A stretch of 64,000 bases of DNA, from positions 1-64,000 of the forward strand of contig NZ_JAHKRN010000026.1 in assembly GCF_019396385.1 (NCBI RefSeq). The letters run 5' to 3'. This DNA is from Nonomuraea harbinensis. Lineage in GTDB: Bacteria > Actinomycetota > Actinomycetes > Streptosporangiales > Streptosporangiaceae. Of the stretch, positions 7,721 to 14,734 are shown in pieces. A program made the position numbers and the translations under genes. Position 1 is the stretch's first letter. Each line of letters starts with the position of its first letter. Below the pieces are notes generated by a model that was not told where the DNA came from, did not search any database, and was given only the letters and a program-made list of their open reading frames with translations.

Positions 7721-9208
7721 TCAGGCCACCTCGTCAGCGACGCCGTCCACGTCGGGGGCTCGGCCCTCGCCGATGTCGGCCATGTAGCTCATCCAGCTGT
7801 ACGCGGGATCGCCGCGGCGCAGCAGCTCCTGGTAGAGCCGCGCGGTCATGTCACGCCGGACCGCCGCGTAGGCGGGCACGGCGTAGACGTTGCGCAGCTC
7901 GTGCGGGTCGCTGTCCAGGTCGTACAGCTCGTGCACGCCTTCGGGGTTGAACACCAGCTTGTGGCGGTGGTCCCGGATCATGCGCTGGGAGTAGGGGAAG
8001 TGGTGGCCGTGGAACTCGGTGACCACCGAGTCGCGGCCCTCGGGCGGCTCGCCGCCGATCAGCGGGAGCAGGCTCGCGCCGTCGCACGGATCCTGCGGCG
8101 GCAGCCCGGCGAGGTCGAGGATCGTGGGGTTGAGGTCGATCAGCGTGGCGAAGGCGTCCACGGTCCGCGCCGGGGCGCCCGGCACCCGGACGATGCCCGG
8201 GATGCGGTAGATGTCCTCGTACATGGCGGGGCCCTTGTCGTTGAGCCGGTGCGCGCCCGTGAACTCGCCGTGGTCGGCCGTGAAGATCACCGCCGTGTCG
8301 TCCCACAGACCCAGCTCGCGCAGGGCGGAGAGCAGGCGCCCCACCTGCGCGTCGATCAGCGACACGTAGCCCCAGTAGGCGGCGATCAGCCCGCGCCAGG
8401 CGTCGGCGTCGAAGTGGTCGGCCGACCAGTACTCGGAGTAGCGGCGCTGCACCTCGGGTTTGCCGTCGAAGGTCTCGGCCATGGACTCCGGCAGCGGCAC
8501 CCGCGCCGGGTCGTACATGTCGTAGAACTCGTCCGGGATCAGGTACGGCAGGTGCGGCCCGTACCAGTGGCAGGACAGCACGAACGGCCTGTCGCCGCGG
8601 TGGAAGTCGCCGGCGTAGCGCTCCAGCAGCTCCAGCGTGCGGTCGGCGAGGAAGGTCTCCACCGTGGCCGCCGCGGGCTGCTTGAGGCGGCCGGCGATCA
8701 GGTGGCCGCGGCCGGTGCCGTTCTGGGCCGTGCCGAAGACGGGCCGCTCCACCGCGAACGGGGGATGGCCGTGCTCCTTCAGCCAGCTCTGGTAGGAGGG
8801 GTGGTGGAACGGGTTCAGCGCGCCCGGCAGGTGCTCGCCGTCCATGCCGTAGAACTCGGGGCCCCGTTCGCGGCCGATGTGCCATTTGCCGACGTGGCCC
8901 ATGTTGTAGCCGGCGGCCAGCAGGGGCTCGGACATGACCGGCTGGCCGGCGGCGACCTCGTCGCGTCCGCCGCCGTTGCGCTCCGGGTTGACGAGCATGC
9001 CGTGCCTGAACGGGTGCAGGCCGGTGAAGAGCGAGGCCCGCGCCGGGGTGCAGATGGCGGTCGGCGTGTAGAACCGGTCGAAGCGCGTGCCCTCCGCCGC
9101 CAGGCCGTCCAGCGCGGGCGTGCGGACCTCCGGGTTGCCGTAGCAGCCGAGAGTGTCCACCCGATGCTGGTCGGTCATCAGGAACAGGACGTTGCGTGGA
9201 CTGGTCAC
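7721..9208 (-). CDS. Type I sulfatase, cytoplasmic
   Basis: A 495-residue sulfate-ester hydrolase of the alkaline-phosphatase superfamily. The maturation motif CTPAR starts at Cys53, which is converted to formylglycine by a separate enzyme. Metal and sulfate ligands are seen in FLMTDQHRVD, GKWHIG and FTADHGEFTG. There is no signal peptide, so it should act on imported substrates, which fits the SsuABC-like importer in the same operon. GTG at 9208 follows GGAG. It is the first gene of the minus-strand unit and is divergent from the GH20 gene. Choline sulfatases and glycan sulfatases share this fold. The substrate is not resolved here. Confidence 0.9.
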   Translation of the reverse strand: MTSPRNVLFLMTDQHRVDTLGCYGNPEVRTPALDGLAAEGTRFDRFYTPTAICTPARASLFTGLHPFRHGMLVNPERNGGGRDEVAAGQPVMSEPLLAAGYNMGHVGKWHIGRERGPEFYGMDGEHLPGALNPFHHPSYQSWLKEHGHPPFAVERPVFGTAQNGTGRGHLIAGRLKQPAAATVETFLADRTLELLERYAGDFHRGDRPFVLSCHWYGPHLPYLIPDEFYDMYDPARVPLPESMAETFDGKPEVQRRYSEYWSADHFDADAWRGLIAAYWGYVSLIDAQVGRLLSALRELGLWDDTAVIFTADHGEFTGAHRLNDKGPAMYEDIYRIPGIVRVPGAPARTVDAFATLIDLNPTILDLAGLPPQDPCDGASLLPLIGGEPPEGRDSVVTEFHGHHFPYSQRMIRDHRHKLVFNPEGVHELYDLDSDPHELRNVYAVPAYAAVRRDMTARLYQELLRRGDPAYSWMSYMADIGEGRAPDVDGVADEVA

Positions 9209-9232
9209 CCGTACTCCGATCGCTCATTTTTT

Positions 9233-9295
9233 CCTGGGCGTTTACGTTAAAGGTGACCAGCGCTGACCGCAAGAGGGGCGACCTGGGCGTTACCG
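9233..9295. promoter_or_regulatory. Pair of CCTGGGCGTT direct repeats between divergent operons
   Basis: CCTGGGCGTTTACG (9233-9246) and CCTGGGCGTTACCG (9282-9295) are 49 bases apart in the 168-base gap between the sulfatase operon and the hexosaminidase gene. A third related stretch, TTGACGTTAATCGG, starts near 9313 and may contain a -35 box for the plus-strand gene. The spacing of about five helical turns suits a dimeric regulator acting on both genes. The ROK protein is the local candidate. Confidence 0.4.
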
Positions 9296-9376
9296 CTACT
9301 TTATTTCCGCTCTCTTGACGTTAATCGGCAAGGGTGATCACACTGTGCGAACCACCGCGCATCGATAAGGAGTCCC

Positions 9377-11743
9377 ATGCGCCGCTCCCTCGTGGCCCTA
9401 GCGACCGCCGCGCTCTTAACTCCCGCACTCACCATCCCCGCACCGGCCCAGGCCGCCGCCGGGCCCGTCAACCTCGCGCTCGCCGGCGCCGCCACCGCCT
9501 CCAGCGTCGAGCTGGACCGCGCCGACTTCGTGGCCGCGCACGTCAACGACGGCGACACCGCCACCCGCTGGTCATCGAAGTACCAGGACGACAACTGGGT
9601 CCAGGTCCAGCTCGCCGCACCCGCCAAGGTCGACCACGTGACACTCCACTGGCCGAACGCCTGCGCGCGCGACTTCGTCCTGCAGACCTCGGCCGACGGT
9701 CAGACCTGGACCGACGTCGCCTCGCTGCGGCGCGACACCTGCCCGCGCACCGACGTGATCGACGTGCGCTCCGCCGAGCCGGTCTCGTACGTGCGCGTGC
9801 ACGGGAAGCAGCGCTGGGCCGCGTACGGTTACTCGATCTCCGAGTTCGAGATCTGGGACGGTCCGCCCGCCGCCCCCGAGCCCACGCTCGGCCTGCTGCC
9901 CAAGCCGGTGTCGCTCACCGAGACCGGCGGCGCCCCGTACACGCTGCACCGCAACACCCGCGTCCTGGCCCTCGGCGACGGCGCCCAGGCGCCCGCGAAC
10001 CACCTGGCCCGCCTGCTGCGCCGGGCCACCGGCCACAACGTGACGGTCGCCGCCGCCGGTCGCGGCCCGGCGCCCATCGTCATCGAGGTCGGCGCCGGCA
10101 AGGCGCCCGAGGGCCACGAGGCCGAGGGTTACACGCTGTCGGTGACCGCCGCCGAGGTGCGTATCCGTGCCGCCACCCCGAACGGCGCGCTCCACGGCGT
10201 CCAGACGCTCCGCCAGCTCTTCCCGCAGTGGGCCGAGTCGGGCGAGGTCGTCGGCGCCGAATGGACGGTGCCCGCCGTGGAGATCACCGACTACCCGCGC
10301 TTCGCGCACCGCGGCATGATGCTCGACGTCGCCCGCAGCTTCTACCCGGTGGACGAGGTCAAGACCTACATCGACGCCGCCGCCCAGTTCAAGGTCAACC
10401 GCCTGCACCTGCATCTGACCGACGACCAGGGCTGGCGCATCGCTCTCGACGACCCGGCGAGCAACCCGTCCGGCATCGACTACGGCGCCCTCACCGAGGT
10501 CGGCGGCGCCACCGCGATGACCGAGCGGGGCACCGAGCCCGGCATCACCGGCTTCTACACCAAGGCCGACTACGCCGAGATCGTCCGCTACGCCGGCGAG
10601 CACGGGATGACCGTCATCCCCGAGGTCGACCTGCCCGGCCACGTCAACTCGGCGCTGCACTCCATCCCGCAGCTCAACACCCCGGGCGCGCGGCCGGCAC
10701 TCAAGCCGGGCGAGACCACCGTCCCGCACAACGGCACCGGCGCCGTCGGCTACTCCTCCCTGGACGCGCACAGCTCGGTCACGTACGAGTTCGCCGAGCA
10801 CGTGCTCACCGAGATCGCCGCCATGACCCCGGGCCCCTACCTGCACATCGGCGGCGACGAGGCGTTCTCGACCAGCCACGCGGACTACGTCAAGATGGTC
10901 GACGCCTTCACCGGGAACGTGCGCGCCCTCGGCAAGACCGTCGTGGGCTGGAACGAGTACGCCGGCACCGCGCTGCCGCGGGACAACGCGGTGGTGCAGT
11001 TCTGGAACGGCAACCGGAACGCCGTGGCCGCCGCCGTGAACGACCGCGGCGCCCAGGTCGTGCTCTCCCCGGCGGCGCACGCGTACGTGCCGCAGAAGCA
11101 GGATTCGCGCCAGCCCGAGGGCGGCACCTGGGCGTGCGGCGGGCCGTGCGGCCTGGACCGCCACTACAACTGGGACCCCGGCGCGTACATCCCCGGCATC
11201 CAGGAGAGCAGCGTGCTCGGTGTGGAGTCGGCGGTGTGGGGCGAGTTCATCCGCCGCGTCGAGCAGGCGCAGTACTACGCCTACCCGCGTCTGATCGCCA
11301 CCGCCGAGGTCGGCTGGACACCCCAGGACCAGCGGGACTACGCCGACTTCAAGAACCGCCTGGCGAAGATGGGCGGCAGGCTGACCGTGCAGGGCACGAA
11401 CTTCTTCCCGACCGCCGACGTGCCCTGGCGGCTGGAGATCCTCGGCGGATCGGTGAGCGCCCGCACCGGCCGGCCCGCCGGCGCCTCCTGGACCCTCACC
11501 GCGCCCGGCCACACCGCCGCCGGCCTGGAGGCGGCCGTCACCTGGAGCGACGGCGTCCAGGAGCCCGTGACCCCGGCCACCACCAGGGAGGGAAGCATCC
11601 CCGGCATGCGGATCAACGCCGCCTTCACCGTGACCTCGGCCAGGACCTTCAGCCGGCCCGGCACCTACACCGGCACGCTGACGGTCCGCACGCCGGGCGG
11701 CGCGCCCGTCACCGGGGACCTGACGGTCACCGTCACGGGGTGA
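9377..11743 (+). CDS. Secreted GH20 beta-N-acetylhexosaminidase with F5/8C domain
   Basis: A 788-residue exported enzyme that releases terminal GlcNAc or GalNAc. A signal peptide ends near PAQAA. Residues about 30-160 form an F5/8 type C (CBM32-like) carbohydrate-binding domain. A GH20b domain follows (about 170-300), then the GH20 barrel with HLTDDQGWRI and HIGGDEAF. The catalytic pair is Asp494-Glu495. The last 110 residues are a beta-rich accessory domain. AAGGAG precedes the ATG. The 3' end overlaps the convergent methyltransferase by 11 bases. Divergence from the sulfatase operon suggests shared control and use of sulfated amino-sugar glycans. Confidence 0.93.
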   Translation: MRRSLVALATAALLTPALTIPAPAQAAAGPVNLALAGAATASSVELDRADFVAAHVNDGDTATRWSSKYQDDNWVQVQLAAPAKVDHVTLHWPNACARDFVLQTSADGQTWTDVASLRRDTCPRTDVIDVRSAEPVSYVRVHGKQRWAAYGYSISEFEIWDGPPAAPEPTLGLLPKPVSLTETGGAPYTLHRNTRVLALGDGAQAPANHLARLLRRATGHNVTVAAAGRGPAPIVIEVGAGKAPEGHEAEGYTLSVTAAEVRIRAATPNGALHGVQTLRQLFPQWAESGEVVGAEWTVPAVEITDYPRFAHRGMMLDVARSFYPVDEVKTYIDAAAQFKVNRLHLHLTDDQGWRIALDDPASNPSGIDYGALTEVGGATAMTERGTEPGITGFYTKADYAEIVRYAGEHGMTVIPEVDLPGHVNSALHSIPQLNTPGARPALKPGETTVPHNGTGAVGYSSLDAHSSVTYEFAEHVLTEIAAMTPGPYLHIGGDEAFSTSHADYVKMVDAFTGNVRALGKTVVGWNEYAGTALPRDNAVVQFWNGNRNAVAAAVNDRGAQVVLSPAAHAYVPQKQDSRQPEGGTWACGGPCGLDRHYNWDPGAYIPGIQESSVLGVESAVWGEFIRRVEQAQYYAYPRLIATAEVGWTPQDQRDYADFKNRLAKMGGRLTVQGTNFFPTADVPWRLEILGGSVSARTGRPAGASWTLTAPGHTAAGLEAAVTWSDGVQEPVTPATTREGSIPGMRINAAFTVTSARTFSRPGTYTGTLTVRTPGGAPVTGDLTVTVTG

Positions 11744-12233
11744 GCCCACCCTTCAGGCACAGCAGGAGACCGCGCGTCAGGGTGGTGGACGTGAAGCCGG
11801 ACCCGGCGAGCGCGGCCCGGACCTTGACCGCGATCTCCTGCGCCTTGGCGGCGCCCGGCGGCTCGTAGAACAGGTGGAGCGAGCCGCCGGGCGCGAGCGC
11901 CCGCTTGACCGCCGCCAGCTCGGCGGTGGGGGAGCGGGTCCAGAAGACGTTCACGTTGACGGCGAACACCTTGTCGTACGGGCCGCCGGGCAGCCCGCCG
12001 CCGTCGAGCTCCGCCTGCTCGATCACCGCGGCGCCCGCCTCGACGTGGCGGGCGTTGCGCTCGCGTGCGGCTTTTACCGCCGTCGCCGACCGGTCGATCG
12101 CGGTGACGGAGGCGGAGCGCTCGCAGAGCAGTCCGACGGCGACGCCGCGGCCGCAGCCGATCTCCAGAACCCGCTCGCCCGGCCGCGTCTCCAGGGTCTC
12201 GACGGCCCACAGCAGCCTCTCCGGCACCTTCAT
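11733..12233 (-). CDS. Small class I SAM-dependent methyltransferase
   Basis: A 166-residue Rossmann-fold protein. Motif I is VLEIGCGRG (about residues 22-30), an acidic residue follows in TAIDRS, and FAVNVNVFWT and LAPGGSLHLFYEP mark later motifs. It lacks an obvious substrate domain and is close to the minimal length for the fold. The ATG at 12233 is the only good start. Its tail overlaps the end of the hexosaminidase gene on the opposite strand. It is divergent from the cupin gene. The substrate is unknown. Confidence 0.8.
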   Translation of the reverse strand: MKVPERLLWAVETLETRPGERVLEIGCGRGVAVGLLCERSASVTAIDRSATAVKAARERNARHVEAGAAVIEQAELDGGGLPGGPYDKVFAVNVNVFWTRSPTAELAAVKRALAPGGSLHLFYEPPGAAKAQEIAVKVRAALAGSGFTSTTLTRGLLLCLKGGLTP

Positions 12234-12272
12234 GACGGCGAAACTAGCACCGCGCCCGGTGTCCGCCTGCCG

Positions 12273-12289
12273 GACATTACGTTTATGTC
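12273..12289. promoter_or_regulatory. Short inverted repeat GACAT-N7-ATGTC
   Basis: GACAT (12273-12277) and ATGTC (12285-12289) form a 17-base dyad in the 115-base gap between the methyltransferase and the cupin gene. It could be an operator. No cognate regulator is evident. Confidence 0.25.
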
Positions 12290-12348
12290 AGCTTTTGTCC
12301 TGGCAAGAGTCATACGCCAGCTTGAACCGCGAGACACAGGAGCCGACC

Positions 12349-12729
12349 GTGCACCATTTCGCGATCGCCACCGTCGCCGAAGAGAGCACCGACTTCCGCC
12401 GGGTCCTGTGGACCGGGGAGAAGGTCCAGGTCGTCACCATGACCATCCCGCCGGGCGGTGAGATCGGCGAGGAGGTGCACGAGGACACCGACCAGATCCT
12501 CACCTTCGTCTCCGGGACCGGAGAGGCCCGTGTCGGCGGTGAGGTCCGTCCGGTGAAGGCGGGCGACCTGGTCGCCGTCCCGGCGGGCACCCCGCACAAC
12601 TTCGTCAACACCGGCGCCGCGCCGCTCGTGCTCCACACGGCGTACGGGCCGCCCGAGCACGCCGACGGCACCGTGCACAAGACCAAGGAAGAGGCCGACC
12701 TGGCCGAGTCCGGCGAGGGCTCGCGCTAG
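12349..12729 (+). CDS. Cupin domain protein
   Basis: A 126-residue single-domain cupin. Metal-binding residues appear in the first motif region (EEVHEDTDQIL, giving His and Glu) and the second (VPAGTPHNFVNTG, giving His). The start is GTG at 12349 after ACAGGAG. An alternative ATG is not available at the right distance. Such stand-alone cupins occur as dioxygenases, isomerases or sensors, and nothing here separates these. The last four bases overlap the end of the MerR gene on the other strand. Confidence 0.75.
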   Translation: MHHFAIATVAEESTDFRRVLWTGEKVQVVTMTIPPGGEIGEEVHEDTDQILTFVSGTGEARVGGEVRPVKAGDLVAVPAGTPHNFVNTGAAPLVLHTAYGPPEHADGTVHKTKEEADLAESGEGSR

Positions 12730-13103
12730 AAGGACAGGCCGGTCGGGAAGCGGCAGTCGCCGGAGCGGCAGTCGGCGAGGCTCCGGGCGGCGAGGTCGCG
12801 GGCCCGGGCCAGCTCGGCGATCCTCGCGTCGATGCGCTCCACCACCGCTTCCAGCCGCCACCGCTCGCTCGCGCAGGTCGCGCCGCCCGCGTCGTGGGAG
12901 CGCAGGGCGCCGGCCACTTCGTCCAGGGTGAAACCCAGCTCCTGCAGGGCCTTGGCGGCGCGGATCCTGGACACCGCCGACGCGTCGAACACCCGGTAGC
13001 CCGACGGTCTGCGCCCCGCCGCCGGCAGCACGCCGCGGCGCTCGTAGAAGCGGACCGTGTCCACGCTGACCCCGGCCTCGCGGGCCACCTCGCCGATCTT
13101 CAC
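12726..13103 (-). CDS. MerR family regulator with three-cysteine sensor
   Basis: A 125-residue activator. The N-terminal winged helix (IGEVAREAGVSVDTVRFYERRG) is followed by the dimerisation helix and a short C-terminal tail. Cys77, Cys112 and Cys117 are present. The 35-residue gap between the first two equals the gap between Cys82 and Cys117 of the Tn501 mercury sensor MerR, so a thiophilic metal or thiol-reactive signal is likely. The GTG at 13103 follows AGGAGAG. The gene is divergent from the Cys-Cys protein at 13175, with a single operator between them. Ligand identity is inferred. Confidence 0.85.
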   Translation of the reverse strand: MKIGEVAREAGVSVDTVRFYERRGVLPAAGRRPSGYRVFDASAVSRIRAAKALQELGFTLDEVAGALRSHDAGGATCASERWRLEAVVERIDARIAELARARDLAARSLADCRSGDCRFPTGLSF

Positions 13104-13115
13104 ACCGCTCTCCTC

Positions 13116-13147
13116 TTGACTCTGGACCTAGGTCCAGACTCTACGCT
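13116..13147 (+). promoter_or_regulatory. MerR-type promoter with 18-base perfect palindrome in a 20-base spacer
   Basis: TTGACT (13116-13121) and TACGCT (13142-13147) are separated by 20 bases. The perfect palindrome TCTGGACCTAGGTCCAGA occupies 13121-13138. An over-long spacer filled by a dyad is the hallmark of promoters that MerR proteins activate by untwisting DNA. The predicted RNA start near 13154 leaves a 21-base leader with AAGGAGA ahead of the ATG at 13175. Confidence 0.85.
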
Positions 13148-13174
13148 CCGGAAGTGACGGAAGGAGAGCACATC

Positions 13175-13552
13175 ATGGACACCCCACCGATCGTCTGCGA
13201 CATGACCACCGCCCGCGACACTCCCGAGGAACGGCTGGCCGAGTACCGGCGGCTGTTCGGCGAGGCGCTCACCGGGCGCGAGCGGACCGCCGGGGGCATC
13301 CGGTTCCGGTTCCGCGCCGGTGACGGGGTCGAGGAGTGGGTACGGGATCTCGCCGCGCGGGAGAAGGCGTGCTGCGCGTTCTTCGCCTTCGAGGTCACGG
13401 CGCCGGGTGACGAGGTGATCTGGGACGCCGCCGCACCCGATGAAGCGGGGCCGATCCTGGAGGAGTTCTACCTGCTGCCGGAGACGGCGGTGGGTCCGGC
13501 CGAGCTGCTGCGGCGCATGGAGGAGCGTGGGCTCAGGATCCACCAGGGCTGA
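13175..13552 (+). CDS. Small protein with conserved-looking Cys-Cys pair, MerR target
   Basis: A 125-residue soluble protein. I do not recognise a named family with certainty. It has Cys8 in a VCDMT stretch and adjacent Cys66-Cys67 in AREKACCAFFAF, which suggests metal or thiol binding. It is the only gene downstream of the MerR-type promoter, so it is almost certainly the regulator's target. The ATG at 13175 is preceded by AAGGAGA. A GTG at 13154 coincides with the predicted transcription start and is rejected. A role in binding or detoxifying a thiophilic metal or electrophile is inferred from context. Confidence 0.75.
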   Translation: MDTPPIVCDMTTARDTPEERLAEYRRLFGEALTGRERTAGGIRFRFRAGDGVEEWVRDLAAREKACCAFFAFEVTAPGDEVIWDAAAPDEAGPILEEFYLLPETAVGPAELLRRMEERGLRIHQG

Positions 13553-13556
13553 GACG

Positions 13557-13590
13557 ACTGTGACGCCTCCCTCGCGGGAGGCGTCACAGT
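13557..13590. terminator. Strong bidirectional hairpin terminator
   Basis: A perfect 15-base-pair stem (ACTGTGACGCCTCCC, 13557-13571, with its complement at 13576-13590) closes a four-base TCGC loop. It sits between the convergent Cys-Cys protein and GH25 lysozyme genes and can serve both strands. Confidence 0.85.
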
Positions 13591-13595
13591 GCGGG

Positions 13596-14366
13596 TCAGG
13601 CCGGACGGCCCAGGCTGCGGAGCTGGTCGGGGGTCAGGGCTGAGACGTTGTGGTCGATGGGCTTGTCGGAGTACTGGTGGATGGTCCACGACTTCCAGTC
13701 CGCCGGCGGGGTGATCTCGCCCTTGGGCTTGCTGTAGTGGGCCACCCAGAGCGGGTACTCCGACAGTCCCGCGCCGTAGGTGTCGGCGAAGTGCCAGCCG
13801 CTGTAGAACAGCGGCGTGATGCCGGTCTTGGCCTTGACGTGCGACAGCCAGGCCTTGGCCCAGGCGTTCACCTCGGAGACGGACCTGCCGTTGGTCGTCT
13901 CCAGGTCCAGCACCAGCAGGTCGCCGGGCTTGGCGGGCTGGGAGTTCACCACCGAGAGGAAGTGCTCGGCCTCGGCGATCGGGTTGTTGCGCGGGTGCGC
14001 GTAGTGGTACGCGCCGCGCACGATGCCCTTCCTGTCCAGCTCCTGCCAGTGCCGGGCGAAGGTCTTGTCGGTGAAGCCGGTGCCCTCGGTGGCCTTGATG
14101 ATGCCGAACTCGGCCGGGCTGGCCTCCCAGTCGTGGTCGGGCTGGTAGTTCGACACGTCCTGGCCGTACGTGAGCTGGGCCGCCTGCTGCTGGGCGATGG
14201 CCGGGTTCGGCTCGACGGGGGCGGCGGCGCCGCCGGTGGCGGCGATGGCGGTGCCGGTCACGCTGGCGACGGCGGTGGTCCCCGCCAGCAGCGCGCCGGC
14301 GAAGGCGTACTTGAGACGGTTGCTGGGACGGTACTTCAGCGCAGCGGCAAGCTGAGGCTTGGGCAT
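13596..14366 (-). CDS. Secreted GH25 (Chalaropsis-type) muramidase
   Basis: A 256-residue peptidoglycan hydrolase. The N-terminus has a basic stretch followed by a hydrophobic export signal (about residues 18-42). The GH25 domain starts near residue 66. Catalytic residues fit Asp70 in YGQDVSNYQ and Asp154/Glu156 in VLDLETTNG. WVAHY and IHQYSD close the barrel. The ATG at 14366 has AAGGAG upstream. The ATG at 14390 lacks any ribosome site and lies inside the riboswitch. Control by a c-di-AMP riboswitch ties it to growth, germination or osmotic state, as for other actinobacterial wall hydrolases. Confidence 0.92.
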   Translation of the reverse strand: MPKPQLAAALKYRPSNRLKYAFAGALLAGTTAVASVTGTAIAATGGAAAPVEPNPAIAQQQAAQLTYGQDVSNYQPDHDWEASPAEFGIIKATEGTGFTDKTFARHWQELDRKGIVRGAYHYAHPRNNPIAEAEHFLSVVNSQPAKPGDLLVLDLETTNGRSVSEVNAWAKAWLSHVKAKTGITPLFYSGWHFADTYGAGLSEYPLWVAHYSKPKGEITPPADWKSWTIHQYSDKPIDHNVSALTPDQLRSLGRPA

Positions 14367-14385
14367 GAGGAAATGACTCCTTGCT

Positions 14386-14512
14386 TCCATGCCGCCTACC
14401 GGGTTAGCTGACGGGTTCGGAGTTGGAAGTCCCCTACGGACGCGGGCGTCCGATTCACCCCAGGAAGTGGGTCCCCGGCTCCGCGAGACGCGGATTCGGC
14501 GGCCGTGCGCTG
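14386..14512 (-). promoter_or_regulatory. c-di-AMP riboswitch (ydaO-yuaA class)
   Basis: Reading the minus strand, the conserved blocks of the actinobacterial ydaO class occur in order: GGCCGCCGAATCC, GCCGGGGACCCA, TGGGGTGAATCGG, CCGAACCCGTCAGCTAACCC and GGTAGGCGGC. The element ends just before the GH25 ribosome site. In this class c-di-AMP binding turns expression off. Wall hydrolases are its usual targets in actinobacteria. Confidence 0.88.
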
Positions 14513-14550
14513 CCCTGGCGTGAGGGGGACACCGTCAGGACAGCGCACGG
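14503..14550 (-). promoter_or_regulatory. Ten-base-pair hairpin abutting the riboswitch 5' end
   Basis: CCGTGCGCTG (14503-14512) is the exact complement of CAGCGCACGG (14541-14550). In the transcript this hairpin comes just before the first conserved riboswitch block and shares its edge. It may be an extended basal stem or an independent element. Confidence 0.5.
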
Positions 14551-14603
14551 TCCGGTCAATCGATGCGGCAACAGAGTTGAGGTATCACCGCGAATACGCA
14601 AAA

Positions 14604-14631
14604 GGTATATATGCAGACAAAAATATTGCAA
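14604..14631 (-). promoter_or_regulatory. Likely promoter of the GH25 riboswitch leader
   Basis: On the minus strand TTGCAA (14631-14626) and TATACC (14609-14604) are 16 bases apart, inside the only AT-rich stretch of this gap. It would give a leader of more than 200 bases carrying hairpin and riboswitch. Beyond it, 14632-14734 shows no gene. Confidence 0.5.
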
Positions 14632-14734
14632 GTATGACATATCCGGTTTGGAGGTTCGGACCCGGGGTAACACCCCCGAAACCCCTTGTACGTAAGGGAA
14701 TCCGGCCTCCGGGTAAAATCTCCCACCGGTGCCG

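Noticed and set aside
3599..9208. A mobile element boundary around the sulfatase operon
   Set aside because: No transposase, integrase, tRNA or flanking inverted repeat was found, and base composition matches the neighbours.
9572..11749. A 725-codon open frame on the minus strand
   Set aside because: It mirrors the GH20 gene, has no ribosome site and no recognisable domain. The GH20 frame explains the region.
13154..13156. GTG as start of the Cys-Cys protein
   Set aside because: It coincides with the predicted transcription start, and AAGGAGA belongs to the ATG at 13175.
14390..14392. Upstream ATG for the GH25 lysozyme
   Set aside because: It falls inside conserved riboswitch sequence and lacks a ribosome site. 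ATG at 14366 has AAGGAG.
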